Assembly (NCBI GenBank): GCA_025526995.1
Contig: JAHLKG010000002.1
Span: 124,001-188,000, forward strand
Direction: 5' to 3'
Source: Powellomyces hirtus
Taxonomy: Eukaryota > Chytridiomycota > Chytridiomycetes > Spizellomycetales > Powellomycetaceae
Length of the DNA stretch: 64,000 nt
Part shown: positions 23,903 to 32,253 of the stretch, one piece after another
How positions within the stretch are numbered: position 1 is the stretch's first letter
How the letters are laid out: the number at the start of each line of letters is the position of its first letter
Program-made: the position numbers and the translations under genes
Notes under the pieces: generated by a model
Database searches by the model: none
Told to the model about the DNA's origin: nothing
What the model saw: only the letters and a program-made list of their open reading frames with translations

Positions 23903-25433
23903 ATGTCAAAACGACCTGCGAAAGCAGGGCTCACTGTCCTATCGTCCGATGAACAAACCCTACTCGCCATTGTCAGGGCCCATGCCAAGGTAACAATTCT
24001 ACAATGAGGAATGGGGCAGGAACACATATGATACCTGGACGAGCCTTTTCCACAAAATGGGCGCCCCATGTCTTTCGCGATGTTCTCCTTTGAGTGTCTT
24101 AGGATGTCAGACTACCTGCTAGCTTGAATCGCTAATGTGTTTTTCTTCTCCTTTCTTTCGCTCTTCATGACTTTTTTAACTTGAATTCAGGGTGCTGATC
24201 TGGACGACATCAAAGGGCAACTTGACGGATGGGACGATAATCAGATTCTCACGCATATGAATGCGCTGAGTCAAAAAGTATGGAGTTCGTGAGTGTTCTC
24301 GGAGCGGAAGGTCCAAAATGAGTCTGCTTGTTAACATTGTGGATGTTGTTTCTGCGCGTTTCTAGCAATATGTCGATTTCATGTCAATGGGAAAGAGTGG
24401 GAAGCTGGCGTTCAAGGCGCGGAGTGCGGAGGAAGCTACAAAGTATGTTGCCTCCGTACGGCACAGCTGATAATGATTTTGGGAGTCTCATCCTTCACCT
24501 TGTCTTTGCAGGACCGGAGGAATGAAGGATGAGGAGCGTGTGATATATCGACTTGTAAAGGAAGCGAAGAATAGTGGAATATGGATCAAGCAGTTGAAAG
24601 ATCGATCAGGTCTGCATACGCAGCTTGCGAACACGGTCATTAAAAATCTGGAGAAGAAGAACATCATCAAATGGGTGAAACCCGTCAAGGTGCGTACAAC
24701 ATACATGGGATTTTGACCTGGCCCCGAAAACCTGTACTCATGCAAATGTATGTATTATTTTGCGTGGAATTTAGACACCGCACAAGAAAGTTTACATGTT
24801 GTTTGAATTGGAGCCCTCGACCGAGTTGACGGGTGGTGCGTGGTACACGGACAATGAAATGGACATGGATTTCATCGAGCAGCTATCAACCCAAGTTTAC
24901 AAGTACATTGTCATGAAGGTACGCACCTACCCAGTTGGCAACATATCAAGCACGGATACTTGACTCTGAAAGGGTTTGATTTCCAGAGCTTTCCAGCAAA
25001 AAACAAGGACGCGATTTTCCCACCCAGCCACTCAGCATACCCATCTGCGTCCGACATCCACAAGTTTATTTCCAAGTCCGGACTAACAACCGTGCCTCTG
25101 TCGGTCGCCGACGTGCAGGCGCTCCTGGACCGGCTCTACTACGATGGCAAAGTCACGCGCATCCAAAAGTCTGGTCACCACGAGTTTGACGATTCAGACC
25201 GCATGGATACGGATGATGATTTTCTGGACGAAGACGGTGGCGGTCGCGAAGTCGTTCGAGACATGGACACAGACATCTGGATGTACAAGGCTGTCAGAGG
25301 ATCCGCCCTCGAAGAGCGCAATGCCTGGACGGACATGCCGTGTGGACGGTGCCCGGTTTTTGATTTCTGTTCCGAAACGGGGCCGGTCAATCCTTCGAAC
25401 TGCAGATACTTCAAAGACTGGCTCTCCGCCTGA
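23903..25433 (+). CDS. RPC34: RNA polymerase III subunit RPC6/RPC34
   Basis: Multi-exon gene starting MSKRPAKAGLTVLSSDEQTL. Tandem winged-helix domains follow: LDGWDDNQILTHMNALSQK, MKDEERVIYRLVKEAKNSGI, WIKQLKDRSGLHTQLANTVI and KNLEKKNIIKWVKPVK, then KKVYMLFELEPSTELTGGAW, the hallmark of RPC34. The C-terminal domain carries PCGRCPVFDFC and PVNPSNCRYFKDWL, whose four Cys match the Fe-S cluster site known in human POLR3F; budding yeast lacks it. The protein opens promoter DNA with RPC82 and RPC31. It sits ~300 bp from a tRNA gene, a Pol III product, which is probably chance. Confidence 0.93.
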
Positions 25434-25731
25434 AGGCCTTACTTGGAATCTCGGCTGAGAAACACCAATGATTACTCAGCTACAACATATCGCTCCCTTA
25501 TATACATGAAGATCCGGCTCAGTGGACACGGGACGAGTAGTCACCCATCCTCCTTCCGTTTTGTACATACATCCCCCGTTCGCACAACCCTCGATATATC
25601 CCATCCGTATCTCCTATACTAAATTAAATTCTTGAAGTCTATCGATCCTTTCCAACCCGCTTGTTTCCCACAATTCAGCAACCGCTTGAACGGAGAGACT
25701 CACATAATAAGCGACAAAAAGACAAAACAAA

Positions 25732-25804
25732 TGGAGAATCGGGGTATTGATCCCCGTGCCTTCCGCATGCGAAGCGGACGCTCTGCCATTTGAGCTAATT
25801 CCCC
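25732..25804 (-). tRNA. tRNA-Ala (anticodon CGC)
   Basis: Reverse complement starts GGGGAATTAGCTCAAATGGC and ends CCCCGATTCTCC plus discriminator A. Acceptor arms GGGGAAT/ATTCTCC pair with one G-T wobble. D-arm (GCTC...GAGC), anticodon stem TCCGC/GCGGA with loop TTCGCAT and T-arm (CGGGG...CCCCG; loop ATCAATA in place of TTC) are all present. The anticodon CGC, at 25769-25771, decodes GCG. No intron. Internal A and B boxes are intact, so Pol III should transcribe it. Confidence 0.93.
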
Positions 25805-27095
25805 TGGTGAAACCGACGATTGATGGATGGAATCATCACATATATCTTTCTCGAGGAAACGGGTGTTGTATTGTACTAAGTGTAAACGGCGTGCACAATT
25901 CAGATGAGATGGACGTTACTTGGTAAGAGCGCAAGAGCACGGTCGTCCGGTGTCTAACTTGTGTTTTTTTGCTACCAACAAATATATGCAACGTCACCGA
26001 GTCTGGCTGGGGGCGGGAGGATGAACGAGCAGCACGCACGCCACTTTTCCCACATCAGGAACGCCTGGCGGTATATTAGGAGGTCTCCATTGATCCAGTC
26101 TCAATTAGGAATCTGCACCTATCATCATGAATACAACATCTAACCAGAAGGACGACTGGCAGACCGTCCATATGGTTACATCATCAATTATTTAGTCTTA
26201 CCATTAGCAGCCTTGGCGCCCTTCACCGCTGGCGGCTACGGTGGTGAAAAACACCAATGAAACAAGCGCATGCAAGTTCGTGCATCATGGCATCTGGTCC
26301 GACCGCTGATGGACACCGGACGACTGAGAGTTGGAGGGCAATAATGAAATTTTTCTCGGAGTTTGCGTCTCAGAATATTCTCCTGCCACGGGATGGATGG
26401 CCTAATTATGAAAGCTACGACGCAAAATGGGTAACTGTGAAAGCACAACACCATCGGAATCGGGGGCCCCGATCCGTCTACAACGAATGACGATAAGGGG
26501 CTCACTCGTAACAAAACGAACTGGTTGCAGCGCTTCCGGGAGAGCTGGTTCTTGGTAGCTTTTTGCCCATTTTGTCAGAGCGATACGTCGTCACTTCCCC
26601 TGTGTTTTGAAAGATCCGCCGCTCCACGCTGACGGCCTGACGGCTATGAGACGAGTATTGGACGTATCTCGGGCTTACGTGAGTAGACCCCTTGTACACA
26701 TTTGGAATTGCTGAAACTCTCCCTCGAAACCCCGCGCGCGGATGGCACAGTCATCGGAGACGCTTTTGACGTTGCACGAACGAAATTAGGCGAGGCTCTA
26801 AAGCAGAAGGAGGTCAGTTTGCCGTTAGATGGGGCGGCAATTACTCTTGGCGGATGGATAAGGCGTTGTCTGCCGCATGAAGGAATGCAGATGTTGGTTG
26901 GAAATTAGAAAGGGATGGGTTTTTGCACATTTGTGGAAGTGAGACGGTTGGTTGCACGGGCGGTCTCATTTCTCATACACGTTCCAACGGTCCCAACGGT
27001 TCAGATAATCGTCAGCGGGTCTGCACAGGGGAATGAAGTGATCCACGGTCTGCTAGCATGGCTGCTCTGCCGTACTCTCCTTCCTGCTCCTCCGA
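25805..27095. other. intergenic stretch left of the secreted-protein gene
   Basis: No solid gene. Short ORFs on the minus strand (26236-26514, 26502-26699) lack domain signals. An exon-like minus-strand end (acceptor CACCGTAG, then AVKGAKAANGKTK and TAA at about 26191) has no matching upstream exon that I can find. Confidence 0.45.
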
Positions 27096-27102
27096 TATAA
27101 AA
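27096..27102 (+). promoter_or_regulatory. TATA box of the secreted-protein gene
   Basis: TATAAAA lies 115 bp before the ATG at 27217, followed by a pyrimidine-rich leader (TCCCCTCTTCGC) and AACA before the start. A strong TATA promoter suits a highly expressed wall or secreted protein. Confidence 0.7.
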
Positions 27103-27216
27103 GGAGGCGAGGAAACCTCGTCCCACTTTGTCCCATCAACCCAGCTCCACCAATACCTCCTCCACTAGACAGATACATAGACAGTTACCCCTCTTCGCTA
27201 TATATCACAAGCAACA

Positions 27217-28560
27217 ATGAAGCTTACTGCAATCACCACCGCCCTCTTTGCTCTCACCACCTCCTCGGCTCTCGCTTACCCGGGCGTCTCCCTCACTGCC
27301 CGCCGGTTCGGGGAGGAGCAGGCTGTCCAACTCCAGCAAAAGATCAGCGCTGCTTCGACTGGATGCGCCGGCAACGGTGATCCAGCGCTCGGATTCGGAG
27401 GACAAGAAATCAGCACTCTGTTGGGTGCCGCTGACCCTTGTGGCAAACTGTCGCTGGCCGACAAGGTTGTCACCAAGGCCAAGGCCGACTGCCCCGCGGG
27501 GGCTGCCGCCAAGATCATCGAAGCCGCCATGGACCTGGTCGCTGCCGAGAAGAACTTCAACCCCTTCACTGCCAACGAGGACTCTGTTTGTCTCAACGCT
27601 GCCCTTCCCGCTTCCGCGGAACTGCGTGGTATCATCCAGAAAGTGGACCCCCGCACCAACGCTCCCAACAACAACGACGCGGCTCTGGCTGCTTCCGCCG
27701 CCGCCTTGAACCAGAAGGCCGAGCAGGTTCTTGCCGCTGCCAAGGCTGCCGGAAGTGGCCCAGGATTCAACGGTGGTTCCATGGGTGATCTCCTCGCGGC
27801 TAGCGGATTCAACGGATTCAAGGGCGCGGGTGCCGCTGCTCCACCAGCTGCTCCCCCGGCTGCTCCCGCCCCACCCGCTGGGGACAATAACGGAAACAAC
27901 GGAAACGGAAACAACGGAAATGGAAACGGCGGAAACGGGAACGGGAACAACGGAAATGGTAACGGAAACGGAAACGGAGCTACTGTCACTGTCACCGCCA
28001 CCGTCACCGTTACTCAGTGCCCAACTGAGGCTGCTGCTGCACCCGAAGCCCCTGCTGCACCCGAAGCTACCCCCGCCCCCGAAGCTCCCGCTGCCACGCC
28101 CGCCCCCGTCTGCGATGCCCCCACTGCCCCACCCGCGGCGCCTGAGGCTCCCACGCCGCCCGCCGGTGGTAACGGAGGTGCTGGTGCCCTAGATCTTGGC
28201 CTCTGCAAGGCCGACGAGGCCATGATGGTAGTTGCCCTCGGAGCTGACCCTGCCGGTGACCGCGCCCAGGAGATCCGATTCGTACCCGGTGCGTTCGGCA
28301 AGTCTGGAGTCTTTGCTGGTCAAGCCTCCGCCCTGAACCCGACCATCATTGCCAACTTCATCTGCGACCGTATCGGTGACCAATGCAAGGCTCCGGCCGC
28401 CACCGTGGCTTCCTGCCAAGCCGCCGAAGCGGCCCTTGGTGCTGCGGGTCTCAAGGGTGGAAAGAACCTCGATGCCGCCGCGAAGGCCGCCCTCGGCAAG
28501 CTGGCCGATGACTTCAACTTGGGTATGGGTATCAGCACCAACTTTGCCCAGACTCTGTAA
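27217..28560 (+). CDS. large secreted Ala-rich protein with Asn-Gly linker
   Basis: Single exon, 447 residues. A clear signal peptide (MKLTAITTALFALTTSSALA) ends near residue 20. An N-terminal Cys-containing domain (about 25-155; GCAGNGDPALGFGGQEIS, DPCGKLSLADKV, SVCLNAALPASAEL) is joined by an Asn-Gly repeat (about 225-255), a Thr/Val strand (TVTVTATVTVTQC) and an Ala/Pro/Glu-rich hinge to a C-terminal domain (about 325-447; LGLCKADEAMMVVAL, IANFICDRIGDQCK). There is no GPI signal or TM helix. Codons are strongly GC-ended, a sign of high expression. I do not recognise the family; the layout fits a cell-wall or matrix protein. Confidence 0.85.
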   Translation: MKLTAITTALFALTTSSALAYPGVSLTARRFGEEQAVQLQQKISAASTGCAGNGDPALGFGGQEISTLLGAADPCGKLSLADKVVTKAKADCPAGAAAKIIEAAMDLVAAEKNFNPFTANEDSVCLNAALPASAELRGIIQKVDPRTNAPNNNDAALAASAAALNQKAEQVLAAAKAAGSGPGFNGGSMGDLLAASGFNGFKGAGAAAPPAAPPAAPAPPAGDNNGNNGNGNNGNGNGGNGNGNNGNGNGNGNGATVTVTATVTVTQCPTEAAAAPEAPAAPEATPAPEAPAATPAPVCDAPTAPPAAPEAPTPPAGGNGGAGALDLGLCKADEAMMVVALGADPAGDRAQEIRFVPGAFGKSGVFAGQASALNPTIIANFICDRIGDQCKAPAATVASCQAAEAALGAAGLKGGKNLDAAAKAALGKLADDFNLGMGISTNFAQTL

Positions 28561-28699
28561 ACCAACAAGCACCAGCAAAAATCGTGTAAAGAAGTGTTCT
28601 TTTGCCTCAGCTTACACTAGAGAAGACCCATGTAAATTTTGTCAGTGTTTCCCTGTAAATAACAGACTGCTTGTATATCATAAATATGAAATCTCGTTC

Positions 28700-29101
28700 T
28701 CTTCAAAAACCTTTCGTTACGTCTTTCCAATACTGCTGGGTATCCTTGCTCAATTGTGCTGGTGGAGATCTTTCAATATTTCGCAAGTCATTCTTGCCAG
28801 CTTTATGTTTAAAGAGATGGACTTTGCATCAGGATGGAGTGGTGTAAGTGAGCAAATTTTGGCGGTGCTGATTCCTCTGATGTTATCGTGGATACTTGTA
28901 TCGGAAACGGGAATCAAGCTGGGTCATTTCAAGGTGATATGGGTATATCCCTTGTCACATATTCCACAGACTTTTATTGCGTTCTTTGTGGATTGGTATA
29001 CGGTCTTTACTCTTCACCAGCGATCATGGGGTGGATCTAGGGTTGATGCTCGGAATGATAGTGGAAAAACGGTAGTTGGTCCTTCTGATAATAATGTGTA
29101 G
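28700..29101 (+). pseudogene. membrane C-terminus of a glycosyltransferase-like protein, fragment
   Basis: An open frame ends at a TAG at 29099 and reads FPILLGILAQLCWW, GVSEQILAVLIPLMLSWILV and VYPLSHIPQTFIAFFVDWYT, then QRSWGGSRVDARNDSGK. A block of TM helices followed by a SWG(G/T)(S/T)R motif is how chitin-synthase-like and related family 2 glycosyltransferases end. No upstream exon with a catalytic domain exists: 28560 is the stop codon of the preceding gene. I read it as a truncated remnant. The exact family is uncertain. Base composition is AT-rich compared with genes on either side. Confidence 0.4.
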
Positions 29102-30002
29102 TGGAGGTCAAGTGAAGTGAAAACATAAACTAGAGCATTATTCCATAGATTTGCATTTAGGCATATAAAAAAGGATAAAATATATCATAGCACGTTAGAC
29201 TAAAAGCATCTCCTCGTGACAGTACCAATTGGTGCTGCACTGGAATGTTCATTTCTATTGTACCCAAATTACTTTCGTCCCGCTGATGATTTGCTTTAGG
29301 CGTCACCCGAGAAGTAGCTCCATTTCCATCAAATTCGGAATGCTTACTTAGATGCTATATATCTACGTCCGCTCCATACTTTATATCGTTTTCGAGGTTA
29401 CCGTCGAGAAGAGGATTGCGCTGATCACAACGGTTAATATACCAGCGATTTTCATTATTGGACACTTGGATACTTCGCTGAAGTCGATACTCCACTCGAA
29501 GGTATATTCCCCCTGCAGTAAATGTCATATTAGTTGCAAGAAAAATAAGGACGCAATTGAAAACGCACCACCATAGTGAGAATCGAAGATGTACTCGCTG
29601 CGAGTACTTTCTCTAATTTTTCAATTTGTTTCGAATGAGCCCTGACGATAGAAAAATGACTGTATTAGCGTCTATCGCAAGAGGTTCTTGTTGTACAAGA
29701 AAAACATTAACATTGTCGCACCTACCAGTTCTACAATATACCGAAAAATGCTCGCAACTTTGATCCTTCACATTGGATATGTGGAGCGTTGAAGGGGATC
29801 TGAACAGGCTTGGTATTCAGTTAGCGTATAAGAAATTTGCGCCTTATTAATCGATTGCGCCAGTTTGGTTTCCGGATTTTGCCAGGTATTTGAGGTCGAT
29901 CTATCGATAGGAAGAGGTCAGAAACAGCAAAATACCATTTGTCAACGAAGTGCGAAATGCGTATTTGTCATCATCTTTCATTTTTCTGATGCATTTAGAT
30001 AA
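29102..30002. other. AT-rich stretch with exon-like remnants
   Basis: No complete gene. One pair of minus-strand exon-like segments is listed separately at 29381-29641. The rest is AT-rich and non-coding as far as I can see. Confidence 0.4.
29381..29641 (-). pseudogene. two C-terminal exons of an unknown membrane protein, probable remnant
   Basis: Exon A (29641-29569) reads AHSKQIEKLEKVLAAS and TSSILTMV. A 56-nt GT-AG intron (29568-29513) ends CTGCAG. Exon B (29512-29381) reads GEYTFEWSIDFSEVSKCPIM then a hydrophobic stretch KIAGILTVVISAILF and stops with TAA. Frame continues across the intron. Upstream sequence (about 29700-29830) looks partly coding (VQIPFNAPHIQCEGSKL) but no donor/acceptor pair keeps the frame, so the gene is either decayed or wrongly resolved. 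Function unknown; a single C-terminal TM helix is likely. Confidence 0.35.
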
Positions 30003-30707
30003 ATGAACGTCAACATCTCCTACAAAGGAGAAATCACTACTTACTGTATGTGTCCTGAAGATTGTATTGATAAACTCAAGTCTGTCATCGAGTCAAAGTG
30101 GGATATTCCATTCGAAAATCAAAAGCTTATAGGTATTCCAAAAACACTACAGGATGAGAATGCAACCATCGCGTCATACAAACTCAAGAAGGGTCGCAAA
30201 ATCATCCTGGTCGGATCTACCAGAGCGGAGTTGGAAAAAGTAACGAATCCGCCTACATGTGAGACAATAACAGAAAATGTGCAGATGGAGAAATGGGAAA
30301 CGCTGGAGAAACACAAAAAGATCCTTTCCAAAGGTGTTATCTAGGGAGGGACAATTGGTATAATGGACTGTCCGGAAAGGCTTCCAGACGATAAAACGGT
30401 TACTCATTTACGAAATTTTTTTGGGAACAAAATGAGGATGACGTTTAAATATGATCATATTGCGTTTAACACGGATACAGGGACGAGCTCCCTTCCATAT
30501 GATGATATCTGTGACATATCTTCCCAACCTTTATCCGATCATCCTGGATACAGCATAATTCTTTTTAAAGCAAAAGGAAATTTTATATCTCGGGAGTTGT
30601 ATGTATATTTCGTACCAGACCAATATGTAGGAGCCATAAAGCTGTATGACATACAAAATATGTTGACTCCAGAGAATCTTCAAGGTCTTACTGTATTTAG
30701 ACAGTAA
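30003..30707 (+). pseudogene. UBFD1: UBFD1 homologue interrupted by an in-frame TAG
   Basis: The first half (30003-30341) is a ubiquitin-like domain: ISYKGEITTYCM, SKWDIPFENQKLIGIPKTLQ, LKKGRKIILVGSTRAELEKV. After HKKILSKGVI comes TAG at 30342-30344, and the same frame continues PERLPDD, MRMTFKYDHIAFNTDTGTSS, ISSQPLSDHPGYSIILFKAK and VYFVPDQYVGAIKLYD. Human UBFD1 has exactly this order without a break (KVLDKG, ERLP, VRLTFKL, EPIEGHEDYHMM, YWVPTQYVDAIK). TAG is used as a normal stop by several other genes here. The codons are AT-rich, unlike the neighbours. Most likely a recently broken gene; stop-codon readthrough is possible. Confidence 0.75.
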
Positions 30708-30779
30708 ACATCGTTACATGTAACTTACGCCGAAATGGAAGCCGACCATAGCAGAATGCCACCCATACTTCACGTATGG

Positions 30780-30930
30780 ACATGAAACAATGCAGAATGC
30801 GTGCGACATTCACTTTCACAAACAAATACATATTGACATGAAATAAGGCAGACTGCCACAACAGCGAGATTCGCTTTTACAAATTAATACATATGTCGAC
30901 GACATGCAATAATGCAGACTGCCACTTATT
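30780..30930 (+). repeat. degenerate tandem repeat, three copies of about 56-66 bp
   Basis: Copies start at 30780 (ACATGAAACAATGCAGAATG), 30836 (ACATGAAATAAGGCAGACTG) and 30902 (ACATGCAATAATGCAGACTG). The first two continue with a shared CTTT(C/T)ACAAA...AATACATAT block. A weaker partial unit may precede at about 30738. It follows the UBFD1 remnant directly. Confidence 0.75.
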
Positions 30931-31192
30931 CAATTAACAGGGTCCCACTCCACTTGGGAAACTCATGTGCGTGCCGAGGGCTGAGAAGGAGGATCGCGGA
31001 TGACTGGCTTGGAGGAGCGAGTTTTGACCTTCTTTGGCGCCGGAGTTATGGGTGCCCTACTTGGACGTGATTTGATGGCTTCGGCCGGTAGCACCGGAAG
31101 TCGCTCTATGACGTGCAAAGAAGGCTGGGTATCCTTGCTCAAGATATCTCTCACACGGCGAAAGGAGGGTAGGGTTTCGGTAGGGTTTCGCG

Positions 31193-32074
31193 TCACTTCG
31201 ATGTGGTGCCCTTGATGCTGAGAGCGTGCGCATCAACGATTTTGTCCACTCGTTCCTAGAAAAAGCTCTTAATATCATACACCCAATGGGAACGAAAAGG
31301 TAGGAACATTACCTCTTTCTTCGCATTTTGCCATGCGAATCGTTCCAGCAGTAAATGGATGTCATGGTCAGTATTGTTCAGGATGAAAAAACTTGTAGGA
31401 AAAATCATGGACAGGATAGAGCGTCGAATTGGGAAAACTAGTAGGAAAAACCACAGACCGGATAGATCGGGGCTTTGGATCCTCACGGTCGGACATGTGC
31501 AGCCAACGAAGACTGGGGTCACCATGCCAGGAGTGGGGCGCACCGGCCTAGACCTGACGAACACCCCATACCCAACTGCAAGATGCAGTTCTCACTTCAG
31601 GGTTTTCCTTTTACAAGTGGACCCATTTGTTATGAACTGTTATTATGAGTGACCAGATAGATCGGGGCTTTGGATCCTCACGGTCGGACATGTGCATCCA
31701 ACGAAGACTCGGGACACCATGCCAGGGGTGGGGCGAACCGGCGTGGGGCGATACGGCCTAGACCTGACGAACGGCCCACTCCCAACTGCAAGATGCAGTT
31801 CTCACTTCATAACACACTCCATAACATACTCCATCATATAGCACAGTTTGTTGAGAGGACGTCTACTCACCCTTTTGAGTCGTTTCAACTTCTTCAACCT
31901 GTCCTCCTGCCTTGGTGTGCAGCTTACTGGAAAGGGCTTGATCAAGTCCTCGACATGCGCAAGCCATTCAGCCCACCCTGCACGAGGGTTCCCTGATAGA
32001 AAGTCGTACATATCCGGCATGCGGGGCATGTATATGTGCGGTTCTGTAGACGCCTGAGATTCCGTATTTGGCAT
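31193..32074 (-). CDS. hypothetical gene, exon structure unresolved
   Basis: Exon 1 (32074-31871, 68 codons) reads MPDMYDFLSGNPRAGWAEWL and a basic end DRLKKLKRLKR, followed by GTGAGT. A downstream coding block at about 31380-31310 reads NNTDHDIHLLLERFAWQNAK and ends at a GTAATG donor; the next reads ERVDKIVDAHALSIKGTTSK and stops at 31193. The middle, 31440-31860, is filled by two copies of a repeat, and I find no acceptor there that keeps phase. An alternative last exon (frame ending 30963, Pro/Arg-rich) is possible. Family unknown. It is divergent from the gene at 32254. Confidence 0.4.
31456..31599 (+). repeat. direct repeat, copy 1 (144 bp)
   Basis: Begins GACCGGATAGATCGGGGCTT and ends AAGATGCAGTTCTCACTTCA. 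It matches 31651-31809 with few substitutions and one ~15-nt difference. Confidence 0.9.
31651..31809 (+). repeat. direct repeat, copy 2 (159 bp)
   Basis: Begins GACCAGATAGATCGGGGCTT and ends AAGATGCAGTTCTCACTTCA. It carries an extra ~15 nt (GTGGGGCGATACGGC) after ACCGGC, itself a local duplication of GTGGGGCG. Copies are 51 bp apart. Confidence 0.9.
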
Positions 32075-32253
32075 GACGATGAATGATTGGGGAGGATGGG
32101 GAGGTCGTTCGTGGCGGGCTTTGTCCGGCCTGGACATGGACATATATATATTATATAATAATATAATAATATCGATATTACGCGACTCTACGCGTCTTTC
32201 CCAAAATACGTTATCTTCTTGCTCTTGTCGGGACCAGCTCAGAACGAGGAGCC
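32075..32253. promoter_or_regulatory. AT-repeat divergent promoter
   Basis: 179 bp between two divergent start codons. It contains a long A/T tract (about 32140-32178, ATATATATATTATATAATAA and on) that could supply TATA elements to both genes. Confidence 0.5.

Noticed and set aside
26191..26232. Exon-like minus-strand end coding AVKGAKAANGKTK
   Set aside because: It resembles the tail of a ribosomal protein, but no upstream exon with a core domain can be joined.
27276..28007. 243-codon minus-strand ORF inside the secreted-protein gene
   Set aside because: Shadow of the repetitive Ala/Asn-Gly coding sequence; Pro/Phe repeats only.
30342..30344. Reassigned TAG codon
   Set aside because: The SDR, PHD-finger, acyl-CoA-binding and Mpv17 genes in this window all end in TAG at the expected place.
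30334..30387. 54-nt intron that would remove the TAG in UBFD1
   Set aside because: It is in frame (donor GTGTTA, acceptor TTCCAG), but the donor is unlike others here, no branch site is seen and it would delete the conserved ERLP block. It should still be tested by RNA-seq.
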